Shown: piece by piece, positions 21,401 to 36,400 of the stretch
Position numbering within the stretch: the first letter of the stretch is position 1
Layout of the letters: each line of letters starts with the position of its first letter
NCBI GenBank assembly: GCA_036873755.1
Contig: JAVTVY010037334.1
Span: forward strand, 62,001 to 126,000
Length of the DNA: 64,000 bases
From: Hanleya hanleyi
Lineage: Eukaryota; Mollusca; Polyplacophora; Lepidopleurida; Hanleyidae
Direction of reading: 5' to 3'
Made by a program: the position numbers and the translations under genes
Notes under the pieces: model-generated
What the model saw: only the letters and a program-made list of their open reading frames with translations
Told to the model about the DNA's origin: nothing
The model's database searches: none

Positions 21401-24400
21401 AGTGTTAAGCTACAAAGTAACAAATTTTCAGCTATCTGTTTGTCTCCGTTTCAGAGCACAAGAGAAAAGTTCACTGGGAAAGGAGGAGGGAAAACTCCCC
21501 CCCCCCCCCCTCCCCGTGGTCCGTTTAACACTTAAAAGTAGAAACATGGAAAGCTCTAGTATTCGAGCTTTCCATCTTGCTAAATTGAAAGTGGAAATAT
21601 GGAAAGCTGTACATTGTTCCAGCATTCAAGCTTTCCATCTCGCATAATTGAAAGTAGAAAGATGGAAAGCTGTACATGTACATCACTGCCGTATTCCAGC
21701 TTTCCAAAAATGGCAAAATGAATAGATTTATACTATAGGAATACCGGTACCATGTTGATTGAACAGCAATATCTCCGATATGTTATTAAAAGGTTAGAAC
21801 TATTAAATACCCCCTGTACACTTCGCATGAAAACATACAGAGAAGCTGGGTAAACAACAAGTTGATATTTTTTTTTCTATGAAAAATGACAAATATACAT
21901 TTTGTAACACTGGTCAGATGTGGTGAAAAATGTATTGAAGCCGTAACCTGAGTTAGGTACATTGTGCTCGCTTTATTCACCTGTCGTTGAAAGCGACGTT
22001 AAATCATATTCACTCTTCATCCCTGAATACAATTGGTACATGTATTTTTGCTGGTGCACGGTTCCCACGACATTTCGGTATTAAAGCGACATTTCGGCAT
22101 CGAGTGAAGGGTGCGACATTTCACCACCATTTTTTTCATGCCAGATTATGAAAAAAATGGTATTTTCACATTCTTTTTTAAACATATGTTAACATTAAAC
22201 AGACAAATTTGAGGGTTACAAAGTTGTAGATTCTTTGACAACAGGGTGAACCAGAGAAAGAAAAATACATATCTTGTTCCATCTTCATCTTTAACAGAAT
22301 GGATTAATATCAGTGTATCAGCCTCAGCACAAACCTAGTATATAGGGCCTACAAGCAGGGAGAGAGAGAATTAAGGTTTAACGTTGCATTCAGCAATATT
22401 TCAGCTATATAGCGATGAGGGCCTACAAGCAACCTATATTGAGCACAATGTGGTACTAATGAATACCGGTATGTATGTGTAACTGTATGCTTCAGCACCA
22501 TATACATGATACCAAGAACCAATGCCATTCATACAAAGTCAAACAACATGGTATAATGAATGTATAGATCTGTTACAGATATACAGAGAACTAATTAAAC
22601 GGCTTTCATGTCCTTCTATACCAACTGCATAAGAGTTGCCGAAATGTTGCGGATAATCGCCATCAAAGAATTAATCTACAACTTGGTAACCCTTAAAATG
22701 GTCTGCTTATGTGTTAAACATACATTAAAAACAGAGTGTGAAAATCTTTATTTTTAGTGTAACTTGACCTGTGAAATAAGATGCTAAATGTATCGTACTG
22801 AAATTGTGTCATTATACATGTACCTTTCAGTTTGTTTTGAAATATCGCATGCCGAAATGTTGTTTGCCAAAATTTCGTTGACCGAAATGTGCATGCCAAA
22901 ATGATGCGGATTCATTGGGTCAGAGATGTCCCCAGTTCTGAACTCAATGATCAGTTTTGCAATTTGTTGATTTAGAGGGACGAGCTTTCATTGAACCCAC
23001 CCACTGCCCTCAGGAGCATGTCCCCACCCCAGGGGATCTGAGCCGACCCTCATACGCCATGGATTAAGAAGTGAAAGCCACATGAGCCAACCCTTAAGAA
23101 GTGAAACCCACATGAGCCGACCCTCTTACACCACGGATTTCACCCCCATGGCTCATTCACCCCCATGGCTCATTCACCCCCATGGGTTCATTCACCCCCA
23201 TGGGTTAGTTTATAGGGATAGAGAGATCGCGTGCCTTTTCTATACTACTCATCACGCACTGCTCATCGCGCATGCACAGTCGGCCCATTCTACTGTAGGG
23301 TGCAAGCCTGGCCCATGGAATCTCGGGTAGCGAAAACCCCAGGTCTCTCGGCCCACCCTATCCTGCGCCACACCTATAGGGATAGGGAGATCGCATGCCC
23401 TTTCTATACTACTACTCATCGCGCATGCGCAGTCGTCCCATTCTACTGTAGGGTGCAAGTCTGGCCCATGGAATCTCAGGTAGTGAAAACCCCAGGTCTC
23501 TCGCCCCACCCTATCCCGTGCCACACCTATGCGACCCGCTGTGCAGTGAGTAAAGCGGAGGAGGAGTAGGACACGCCATAGATTATACTAGGGAGATTAC
23601 ATGGCCATTATCACATATGATCTGCTTGCAAAAATACCATCCGCAAACAGCCAAATAACAATATTGGCGAGGCATAGTTCAGTCATGGACTTTTTATAGA
23701 TCAGCTCCATGGTTCAATAAACTCCAGTACATTCACATCTATTTAAAACCTCAATTATTCAGACTTTTCCCTGAACCATTTCAATTACATGTACAGATGG
23801 TATCGAGATGAAATCTTTGATATATGGCGGCACCGGTATATCGGCTGTATTATTGATTATCATGCTAAAATTTTTCGTTAGGAATGAGATTATGGTTTCA
23901 ATTAAACAGACCTGTATTTGATTATAAAGATATCCGTGATGTTTCGCTCATGTCAGAGTTATGTGCATGTACATTACATATATATTGATCTGCCTGGACA
24001 TGTTGAGCCAAGCTGGGCCAGCCAGCCAGTTCCTTGCAGGTATACTGGTAGAGGTCTATATTAACCATACAGGCATATCCCTACAGGTACGCTATTCATA
24101 ACAGTCCACCTGACCAGGGGACATGCCTTGATTTATGCCATTGAAGGACTGGCTCTGAGTGGTCTACATGTATGTATTTACATGTATATCTGACTTGGCA
24201 AGGGCCCCAAACATTCCAAGTGGGTTTGCTTTCACACAATATGCCAGGGGGGGATCTAAGTAAATTATTCACAGTCCTTCCCTCCTTGTACTATCAGTCC
24301 CGGTGTGATCTGATATCTGGTATCTTGTCTGTCACATTATCAAGATTATACCTGTATATATTTACTTACATGTATGCTCAGTCATGCTATTTAAATAGAT

Positions 24401-27400
24401 GCATGCATCCTTAGATTGAATATGGCACAATTAACTATGATCTCCTGTAGATTGCTTTAGTTGACCCTTGCTTTCTTTATACCAGATCACACTGAATTTG
24501 ACCAATTTTTGGGTTACATGTATGTCAGCTGTAGCTAGCAAAGCCCAATGGAATGCGCATTGTCCTCCTTCTTTTGACATTCAAAGTTAGTTTCTTAATA
24601 ACTTCTCAACAAATAGACCCTTTTTCTCTCAAGTGTACCAGGATAACCGTGGTGTCCCACAGATGTCGCATACCAAAGATGACCTCAGTTGGTCAAAGTC
24701 AAGGTCACTGTGACCTAAAAAATAAGAAATTGTTGAAAATTGCCAATATTCTATGGAAGATTTGTGGTGCAAAAAGAAGATTGAGGTCATTCGGTCAAGG
24801 TCAGTTTGGCCCAAAATCAGGAAAACGTTGAAATTCAACATTTCTTCTTTGGGTGGATACATCAGTGAGAGACAATATGGCAGGTACTGAAACTGAGGTA
24901 AACCAAAGGTCAAAGGTCGACATCAGTGTGGCCCCGAAACAGGGAATGATTGAAAACACAATCTGTGCTATTACTCCAGTCCAAGGATGTGGATTGTGAT
25001 CAAACTTCAGGAATATCAACATTGTGGGCAAACAAAATACCTATTCAGGTCAAAAGGTCAAAGGTCGAGGCCACTGGGGATAAATTTATATAATCAGGAA
25101 ACGATTGAAATTCATTTTCGTCATTGTATGCATTAGTGGGAAGGTAGTGATGTGCTGGATATGCCAAGACTGATCAATGTCAAAAGATCAAGGTGACTGG
25201 CCACCAGAAACTCCTTGAAACATGAGACACTTGTATATTTCGTTATAATGACGTGACCCATAGTGCCAATTAGGCTGTTGTTTTTTTTTGTCCAATAGGG
25301 CTTCTTTCTGGATCCTATTAAATATAGCCCAATTAAATTAACACAAAATTTAAGGTCGTACCTAACCTTTCCTTGTACATGTAGGACTACTGGTAGTCAG
25401 ATAACCATACAATACCGGTATATAGCCCAAGTAAATTGTATTCGCATTATAAGGTCATGGTTAACTTTTAATCCCCGCCGGACCCGGGGTATATAGAATT
25501 GCTTGTGTTAGGGTGTGTGCATTACATTTTCCTGTTAACACAATAACTTGAAAACTATTGATTTAATTTGCACCAGATTTTAACTGAAGGTATAATTGGG
25601 GAATAGCTTTCGGGCTATTGATTTTGAGGTCACTAGGTCAAAGCTCAAGGTCACTTGGGCTAGAAAATCTGCAAAAAAGGGAAATCTCCAGTTCCGGTTT
25701 ATGAATTGGTACCAAACATTGGGTATATAGTGCTGATGGGACAAAGAAGAAAATGATTTATATTTAGGTCAAAAGGTTAAAGGTCAAATTCATTCAAGCT
25801 GTTCCATGTCCAGAATTGGTTCAAAACTTGATGATGAACTTAAAGCCTATTCAAGTTGACTGCCCTTGACCTATTTTACAAGGTTATTCGCTGTTTATTT
25901 TGATATATCTTGGAGAATTATAGCCTGGCTTTCCAAATTAATTCTATTTATACGTGTGGTGATGATGCAGAAGTGAATTGAAGATAACTGACCGTGACCC
26001 ATTTTTCAAGGTCACCTGCTATTTTTATATTTTCACATTGAGCGATGTTAGATAAGTACTAGTATTTTTTATTACTTTTATTTTTTTGTCTCATCTGACT
26101 GGAGAAAAGTGGGGGGGGGGGGATATGTGAGCTCATGGCTCTTGTTATTTGTAAAAATAAGTGGTAGTCTGGTAACATATATATGCAATATACATTGTAC
26201 TTGGTGATAAATATCATATACCAAAATAATCTTGATACCTCTGTTTACGAATAGTGTAAATTAATGAGTTAAATTACAGAAACAAAGCTTCTCGATGTTG
26301 TCAGCAGTCAAAGAAAATAACACACACTGATGAAATACAGTCCTAAATTACTCTGAAATCTCTGCTACAATCGAATTTTTTTTTCCTTACGTACGGTAAT
26401 TTCGCTAATAATTCGATCACCGGAAGTGCAGCAAAAATGGCTTATATCTGGCAATATTCTTCTTGGCACCAGCTACAAAGTGTCACATTTTGTCATTATA
26501 TGACTTATCGTCAATTTGAATGAAGAATGGGAATGCTACTTTTTCTCTTTGAATAACAGAGTTGAAAAGTGAACTTCCTGCGATTGAATTATTAGGGGAA
26601 TTACCGTAGTATTAAATATTTGGCACTCCAACGGCACTCCCAAAGGCCAAAACCTGCTAAAACATGCCACATCCTTTGTGAAAATTTGAATGATCTCACA
26701 TGGACATGGTAAACTATTCATACATGTATCTGTTTCTGTATATAAAACAGATATTCATCTGGTAATGACTGACCTTGACCTAGCTGACATTATTAATCAG
26801 GGTGCGAAATAGCCCTTTGCCCGGTTGCCCGGGGAACCTAAATTTCCTTTGGGCAACCAAATTCTGTCCAAATTGCAATGCATTTGGATGTGTTGGTTGC
26901 CCATGCTTGCCGATGGGCAACTAGAATTTGTTTGTCTATTTCATACCCTGTTAATGCTTTCAAATGTATCAATTATTAATTAATTTACATGTAATAATGC
27001 TGTACAGTACATGGTATGAGCAAAATTTTCAAATTTAATTTGCACATCCTAAATCAAGCCAAGGGGTTCGGAGCTCAATTGAGACATTTTTTTGCCATGT
27101 AATATGGATAACAATTTTTGCTCAATGTGACTTGTCTATCTTTTTGTATACGTATGCTATGGTTTGCACGTGTTGACCATGGGTGTTGAATGCTACACCT
27201 TTTACAAATGTAGCTGTTGATTATCTGTTGATGTGAACTCTTGACGATTATTGACAAGCGGGACAAGCGTATTTTGGCGCTGACAGCTGTATTGATCAGG
27301 GTTCAACCTTCAGGGAAATAAGTCGTCAACTGGAATGTGGAGAACTACTGGAGTATTACACACACGCTAATACTCCAACGATGCAGCTCAAAATGAGTTC

Positions 27401-30400
27401 CTGGAGGTGTATCCATTGTTGAACAACCTCCAAACAATATTGATCTGTGACATTGAGCCTGTAATCTATGGAAAACTTAGGAGATCAAAGTCACATAATG
27501 ATATTATCCTCTGCAGGTCTTGACTTTCCCCATTGTGTTTATATTGAACCTATAAAACTCTATAACTGTATTGGTAGTGTATAGACTTTAAGCTTATTGC
27601 CCAGTTATGGATAAGCCTCTACCTTTAATCAAAGTTAAAAGGCGGTTCTCTTGGATGACTGCCAGGTACATGCAAATCCCACCCATTTAAATCAACTTGA
27701 ATAGATCTGCCAACAAGCAGCGCATACTTTTCTTCTGCAACTGACGTTAATGCTAATCTGCTAATTCAACATGTTTAATATTCGTATCTATGTATTTGTA
27801 TATTATTTATATCATGCAGATCCCAAATCATAAGATACTTGTCACACCTGTGTGAAATCAGAACCTGTTCAATAAAATGACTGAAAATCTCATAAAGCCA
27901 ACAATTCCAAGCCAATAGAATTAATGTCTCTTAAGGACTTGTTACCCGCCTGATGGTCAAAATTAACAAAACAAATTGTATTACACCTTTCTTTAGTACT
28001 ATATACATGATATAGATTCATTCTCCAGGTGAAATTAGTTTGGAGAATACATGTTTTCTAAGGTGAAATTTTAAATTCACGAGTCTGCAATAATATTCAC
28101 CAGTTTTGGACTAACTCACTGGTGTTAACTTTGAACCCTGTGGTCATGATAAAACAAAGCACATCAAGGTACATTGCCATTGTACAAAGTGAACTGTATT
28201 AATAAAATCCATTCATTGATTGATTGCCTTGCTGGTTTCCGTGCCATGTCATTTATCCATTTCACCATGTTATCCAACATCATTGTGAACATGGCAAATC
28301 CTCTATAATTCAACCACCCTATTAAAATTCAATCACCCCCAATTTTTGAATAAAATTCAATCAGTCAATCTAATAAATCGGATTGCCCTCTAGAATCATT
28401 AAAATAACAAAGGCACAATGGATTATTCTGTTTGATTTTGAACCATTTTGTCAACCTAATTCCTGTTCTAATAAATTTGATCAATCCCTATTTTTTATGG
28501 TGGGAAATTTCACTTCCTGTGATTGATTTATTTGAAGAATTATAATAATGTCTCCTATTGTTCCAAGATTGCCAACGGTGGCGTTTCCCTCCAGGTACTC
28601 CAGCTTCCTTCACAAACCAAACTGGCTGTGAGCATACATGTATATGAATAAACCCTGAGTGTGACATTAAACCAAACCCCCCCCTTTCAAAGATTAGGCC
28701 GCTGATAATTAATGGTTCGTTTCCCGTAACCAGCCCTCATCTATTATGAGGGAAAATAATTAAAATCCGTGAGGGATTTACATTTTCATGAGTAAAACTT
28801 GCTATTTTCTTCATATTTGTATACAATTGGTTTGCAAGTTAATAATTAATAATTATCACACTCAGCATGTGTATTTTTACAAGCAAGGTTACGAGAAACA
28901 AACAATTAATTAACAGTGGCCTTGCGTGTGTACATGTATATTTTGCTAGATACATCAGGGGTTTTTCTTGACAGTTTTTCATCGGGGTAACCCCGATGAA
29001 AAACAAATAAGAATTGAGTTTTGACGTTTTTTTGGAAATTGAGTTTTCCATGAAAAAATTGAGTATTTTATTTTTTGGACATTCGCGCGCCGTAGGCGCG
29101 CGAAAAAATTGAGTTTCCTTCAATAAAATTGAGTTTCTGTAACGAAATGCAAAGATAATACAGCTCGCGAGAAGAAAGAAAAGACTGCACTCACGTGGCG
29201 GAAGAGCGATGTGTGCGTTGTTGTTGTTGTACGCACCGCATACGTTTTGATCTTCTATGTTTTGATGACGTAATGCGCTAACTAACCCTCGGAAACCTTT
29301 GCTAGATTATTTTTTGGGAGCCTCGAATACTTTCTGTAATGGTTCCCGACTGGCGCCAAATGACTCAAGTGTATTCTCCTTCGCTCGGCTGTTGGTCCAA
29401 AGCTACCTACGTTAAACCCAACAGGCGAAAACAGCCTATATGAAGGAATTGAATCCGGCTAACACGTGGTCCTCGCAGCGAATAACACGAGGGTGAAAAT
29501 GAAACCTGGGACATTTCATGATTTGGATATCAATTCGCAGATGAATTTGATTCGGATTCGTTCATAATTAGATTGATAAACAATTTTCCCTAAGACAGCA
29601 CATCGGGCAAAGTAGAATCAAGCGGTAAGGAAATTTGTGAAAATAAAAATGGGTTGTTTCTTCAGAGACATTGCCTGCATGAGACCCGTCATGAAGAACA
29701 ACAACGCGGTCTACCACTTTGCGTTGAGAAGACGCATTTCTTCAGAAGTCAGTTTATTTGAGGTCAAGATTTTAACTTTAACGGCACTGCACTTCTTGTT
29801 TATGTCTGCGACTCTTGAATTTTTGTTGGTAATTTTTATCTTTCACTGTAAAAACCATCATGGTATGAAATGAAAATATGTGGGACAAAAATATCAGGAA
29901 TTTCCTTATTTTTTTAATGTTGCTGCGTACCGGTATCTGATATAAATCCATGCCAAACTGTTATGCCTAGTCTTTATACAAAGGTTCATTATAATTGTTT
30001 TACTGCTTGCCAGGAAATGAGGCAGGTGGCCAGATTTTATTTTTTATTTATTTTTTTTTTTTTTTTGCAATGCAGACAATCCCAATTGTTTTGTTTTTTG
30101 CAATACAAAGATACAAAAGAAATAAGATTCAGACTATATATACTTACCACTTAGCAAAAAATGTTTAGGTTGAATACTGCTCATCAATGGAGATAACCAA
30201 TCACTCGCCTGAACTAATTTAAGGGTGTGCTATTTTAGGTGTGCTAACCACCCTCCTAAGAATAAATAAATGAAATGATTTCAATCAATTTCCCATTGAG
30301 AAGTTTACATCTAGTTGCACAGTGACCAGCACTGATGGAAGTGGCAACTGGTCAAGAAATGCTGGGTGTGAGAAATTTGGATTCTCACAAACTGTGCCAC

Positions 30401-33400
30401 TGGGAATCCAAAGTCCGCAAATTTGGATTCTCGCAAACTAAGCCATTGAGAATCCAACTGGATTCTCGCAAAATTTTGCGAAATTCTACCCCTGTGCGGT
30501 GTATGTGGGGAACCCTCGCCTGTATTTCTTTATGAGGGGAAACTGGGTTTGGCGATTTCCGACTCCGGGTACCAGGATGTGGTGTGGTCATGTGGTGTTT
30601 ACCTTATCGACGACAGTTCCCGCCATGAATACCACAACAGAAGAACTCGTCTGAGACTGATGGAGGTGCTGCGGTTGCGAACATATCGTTCCAGAGTTGA
30701 TGTCAATGTACAGGTGAAATGTCAAGGATTGGGATTTAAAATGCTGAAAAACTGAACTTAGAAAAATAAAGAACTGAATAAAGATCTATGCATGGAGACA
30801 TTCATACAGTTGACTCCTCGTCGATGATCAATAATAAACTCCAGTAAATGGGGAGAGTCGCACGTCGCTGAAAGTGAAAGTAGGCGAGATGATATATGTA
30901 GAGCTGCCAAATGTCAAGAAATGTAAAGTGTCTCCATGAATATATTTTGTAATGTGTAAATTCCATTAGTCCCACCAAACCCCGGGAGTGGTTCGCTTGA
31001 CACCTGCATTAAGCTCGGACTAAAACTACTGAATGATCGATTCTTCCTATTTCTAAGATGAAAAGGCACTAAAAATTGAGTTTTCGCACTTCATTCGATG
31101 AAAATTGGGAAAAATTGAGTTTTCATACTTCATTCGATGAAAATCGGGAAAAATTGAGTTTTAGGCATTATTTAGCGCGCCTGTGGCGCGCGAAAAAAAT
31201 TGAGTTTTATTGAATTCAGAAATTGAGTAGATGATAAATTTTTGTCAAGAATAACCCCTGTACATATGCATGTGGCAACTGTTTGACTTTGACATTCAAG
31301 TACATTGACCATGTTCATTCTAATTACATTGTCCAAGTTCTGCATTGATTCTGTTTCGATTCATAGCAATTCACATGAACCTATTTTACCTTGTTTTTAT
31401 CGTTACTTTATCAGGGTGTACGCAGCAATCAGACTAACGATGCCCCACCCCTGCAGCCCCGTATGACCTGGAGTGGTGAAGAGAGCATACAAGATGGGAA
31501 GAGAGGACCTAAGACTTCAGAAGATTCACCCACTGGTAGGATTTCACAAGTGTTAACTATGCAAATTGTCTTTCATCGGAGAAAACACACAAATCTGAAT
31601 CTACTCTTGAATGATTTTGACTGATTATCAGCGAATGACCCTGTGGGCACCCGGGGATTGACATGGGGTGTCGTTGAACATGCGTACCCAAGGTCCTGCA
31701 TTGTAAGAATTTAAGGGCCTCCTATCCGGAGACAACTTGTCCTAAATGGCAATTACCTGAAGCACCTGTAGGATTCCAGGGTGTAAAGAGGAATAGGACC
31801 CCACCTGTGAGGTCCTGGATGTGAAAAGTAATAGGACCCCAACATTGTTATCACTCAATTGTTGAAAGCGACTTTTCATCATACTCACTCGATCACCCTT
31901 GTCAGCGAATGATCAGATTACTAAACTGACAATGACTGAAATTGAGAAAGATAGAAATTAGTGGGGCAATACGCTTCAAAATAATCATAGTGGAAGGAAT
32001 GGGAGACAGAATATTGAATAAAATTTGACATACTCATGAAGGTACATTTTAGTATGAATGTTTTTTGGTTTGTAGTTTCTCAGAGAGGTAACAAAGTGAA
32101 GCGACAAAGCAGCCTAAGACTGAGTAACTATGACGATGACAATGGATACAGAGGTATGTAATCATTGTTATATATTGTGCAGCTCATGTATTATTAGATT
32201 GTTCCCGGTGTAGTAAAAGGCAGCAGATTTATTTCTTCCTCATCTGTCATTATTTATTTTCTACTCCTATCTGCCTGCATGTAGTTTCTTCTCCCTCTAT
32301 TTTCCTTGCCCATGTTACATTAATCTGGAACTTTTTTGAGAAACTATCCGTTTTGAAACAGATTTAGTGTTCTTGATCCTTGCTTTAGATGTCGTATTAT
32401 ACTATTCCATATATATAGATATGTTATATGGCTTCAGTTGCATGCTGTTGGACATAAGGGAGTGTACGTGTTATGGTCTGTGTTTTGTGTTGTAGAGTCT
32501 AGCTGGGAAACGACATCTTCTGTGGCATCACACAGACATAATAAGACCAAGTTGGAACCTATACCAGGTATGCAGTGTGAACCAAGGCTTTTACAGGAGC
32601 CTTATCAATCATCCAGCTTATTCACCCTGATTTCATAATAGGTCATGTTATGCCATCTGTATTAGGCTGATCAAATTTGATCTCTAGCTTCACAGGCCAT
32701 TTTTGAAAAAAATGACGAAGGAGGGAGGCTTTATTTTCATTGTTTTCTTTTCCTTTCTTTCGCACAGGCCAAATATATCCATCTTTTCTGGCAAACCGAT
32801 GCAAAAGTTAACAATGTTCTTAGGGTTACGTTGAAAAGTCTGCCTTTAAATTACTTCCTTCAAATAAAACAAGACATTGACTTAATGTTCAAGAACATTA
32901 TTTTGGCAAAACTTTAAGAGAGAAATGTGTCAAAATAAAAAATTATAAAAAAAAATAAAAAAATTGTGTGCAATATAAAGGGTTGACACAGTGCTAGAGT
33001 ATGATGCAGGAGTGCCTTTGAAGCTAGACTTTTTTTTTATTCGGCCTAGTCCTACAATCTGAGGTAGGAGAGTGCGATACATACATACCTGTATATCTAA
33101 CATGCATGCCTCATCCAGCTTCCAAGCATTGTTTTTCTGCATGTCTAAGCTAGCATTTCTGTACATGCTTGCAACCAAATGGCAGCTCTGCTGAGTTGAT
33201 TATCTTTGGACAGAGTTGTCATCCTTCAGCCAACAAGTTCACTCGTTATATAAGTTGATTATCTTTGCATGTGTGTGTCACTTTGTTGAAATTTTGACAG
33301 AAATAAATATGACCGCCTCACAAATTTGAAAAATATTTGAGGGTCACTTTATATAAGTGATCAAGAAAAAACAGTTGGCAGAGTGAATGCAAGTTTACCC

Positions 33401-36400
33401 ACATCCACTCTGTCAAGTGATTAAAAAAATCGCCCTCTATTCCCAAAATATGACAATTTTGTTTTTGTCCCACTACGATTTAATTGACACCTTGTGACAT
33501 TTTGGAAATCATTTCATTCAAAGTCTGACTTGCATGTAAACATCAATATAAACATGATGAGGAAAATGAACGGGTTTTTCAAAATACCACCCAGACAAGT
33601 GATTTCATCCAATATTTGGCATACTTCAAGAGTGTCGCCTGGCTTTATAAATTGCATGCAGCCAATATAAATAGAAGAAATTTTACTTTGATTCAATAGT
33701 TACATGTATGTAAAAACAAAAATTTACATGATACGAGGACAATTTTTGTAATTCATGGTACAAATTGAAGAAGTGAAGAGTTGTGAGCTGATAGAATGTT
33801 TGTTTTTCTTTATATTCATGTTCACAAGGAGTATAAAATCTTTTTAAGAACAAAAAAATATGTCTTTACAATCCATGAAAAGTAAAATGTCATAATTTTA
33901 AATCTTGCATATCAATAAAAAATGTGGAGGAAAAAAATAAACTGGGAATTTTGATGAAATCACTTTAAGAGGTGATAAGTGGACCTGATTCCACAACATT
34001 GTATTGGCTAACTCAATTATCTGTGATTCTAGCAGTAATGAATTGACTGAGCTGAACATGCTTAATTACTGTCCAGCTTTGAAAAGCGAAAACAGTGTGA
34101 GTTTAACATGCAAAAGAATCAGACGTAAAAATTTATTCTACAAAAATATTGCCAGCTTTTAGGTCTCTGATAATACACATAATTCCATGAAAGTAAACAA
34201 ATATGACCGGCCTCATTGATATTACATGTCAATGTACAATTTATGGTGATTCAGTGCTAAAATCTGTTGGTCTCCTTCAGTATGTTCAGTACATCATTAT
34301 CAAACAGATTGGCCGGATAGGAAATTTGCCAGATTAATTTATATTAGTCATGTTAGTAGTGAATATTATATTCATGTTCATTAAATCTCAAGTGGTTAGT
34401 CTATTACATCATCCACTTCACACAGCATCCTATCTGCTTGTCAACGCCTGATTGATATAATCAAAGTTTCATCCGTATCATCCACTCTGAGCATAACACT
34501 ACAGGTACTTCCATACTATATCCTGAAATTCCAATAACGTCCCTGGTATAATCAGTTATCTGGGAACTGATTATATCAATCCACTGGGATATCTTTTAGG
34601 TATATTTAAAAAAAAAAGTGCAAAATTTGATTTGGAAATGGGATCAGACATTAGTTTTCATAGCACCCCCCCCCCCTCCCCCTCCCCAAAGTAGTCCATG
34701 ATCGAGAAAGTGTTCTTGTGTTCACACAGGTTTTATTTACATCATTGATGGTGTTATATGTACATGTACCTGGTTGAATGAGTACATGGCACTTCACAGG
34801 TGTCCACCATCCGTGATGTGGCGAGTATTATACAACAATCGTGTGGGCTTGTTGGCATGGTAACCCGACACTGCATGGAAACTCGACAGCCTTTCAGCCT
34901 GACATTCAATATCATTATTACACAATCTGTTCTCGCATTAGATTTTATCATTAGTTTACAGCTTCAGAACAGATTGTGATAATTAAGTGTGATCATAATA
35001 TATCGCCAATGTTATCTGTGGAGCTAATGTAGTAAACATAGTGAACAAATCAAAACGCAAGCTAGCCCAGAACACGAAATGTTTCACCCAAAGCACATGT
35101 AAAGAGATTAATGTACAATTTACGAAAGTATATGCGCTGATCATTCACTAACTGTATCAACAATGAAGCGCACTCAAATCAGTCTACTACTTACATGTTA
35201 TAATTGGATATACATGTATCCTTAAATATAGAATTAATTAATATTATAATTTTTTTGGAACACTTCTTCTTATACCCTGACCATTTCATCAATTTTCTAT
35301 TGCAATGAATTTTATCAGTCCATTTTTCTGGATTGAATGATTAGAACATTTACTTATCCATCTAATAATTCAATCACAGGAAGTGAAATTTACCACTCTA
35401 AAATCTGGTGGTGATCGAATTAATCAGAACAGGAAGTTGACAAAATGGTTCGAAATCATTCATATAATCCTTTGTTTCTTTGTTATTTCAATGGTTTTTA
35501 GAGGTTCATCAAATTTATTAGAACAACAGCCCATTGGATTTTGTCCGCAAACTTGGGTTTGATTGAATTTTGATAGGGTGATTGAATTATTGGAGGGATT
35601 ACCATATATAAAGCCTGGCGCATGATTGTATGAATACAGACACAGCATGTGAGATTATTGTACCTTTAGCACTCGCACGCTTCTTCCTCCAACAGATGAT
35701 GTTACTCCCCCTGATAGTCCCGTGGATCAGCGTGAAGGTAGCCCCCACCTTACCCACTGTGTGCTCTTTGTTTAACCTTTCACCCATGCCCCTCGTCTCC
35801 AAACATGTATACCCACTGACTTGTCCCTTGATTTCTTGCCTTTGAACCTAATATTTGTTCACAATAATGGTGACTGGTGGTGAGTCTGTGGATTAACTAA
35901 TGCACTGGTTGGAATATGAACATACACCATAGTACTAATACATTTAAGATTGTTTGGTTTCCGTTTTCATTTGTGAAATTTAAGGAACAGTATTAATCCA
36001 GTGTGATTGGGGTTGTGGTGATTTGAAGGTGTTAATTACAACTTCTGATATGGGAGATTTGCTGTCGCTGCCATATGTAATTTAATACAGAGTTCATACA
36101 GTTACTGGATATTCCTGGAATTTGAATTCCATCTTGGAAAGTGCTTAAAAAAATAGGTTTATACCCTGGAAACTCCTGGAAAATCATCATTTGTGGTTCA
36201 GATGATACACAATATCTCTATCCTATCAACACTATAGTAATAATCATGTCAAAATTTTTGCAGGGTACGAATTATAAAATGTTAAGGGCAGCCGTTTCAA
36301 GGCCACTTTGGCCTTGCTGGCATCTAATTACCTAGAATTTGCAAAGGGACACCAAGGCAAGCAGGGAGGGCATACAAATCCATCGGCTTTTGCATGGCCT

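Larger units (their letters stand above)
18454..31414. other. TOGARAM1: TOGARAM1 intron 1, 13 kb
   Basis: A long intron separates the TOG1-TOG2 exon from the linker exons. I see no conserved coding exon in it. Contents listed separately include a CRE-bearing inverted repeat, AGGTCA-rich repeats, satellite units, a MITE pair, an SVG-like CAGGGTGCGAAATA element (26799-26950), a SINE relic and the 2.3-kb TIR element. Such size leaves room for enhancers, but none can be identified from sequence alone. Confidence 0.85.

Noticed and set aside
23231..23569. Open frames on both strands near 23.2-23.6 kb
   Set aside because: They are read-through of two tandem satellite units; the encoded peptides repeat with the unit.
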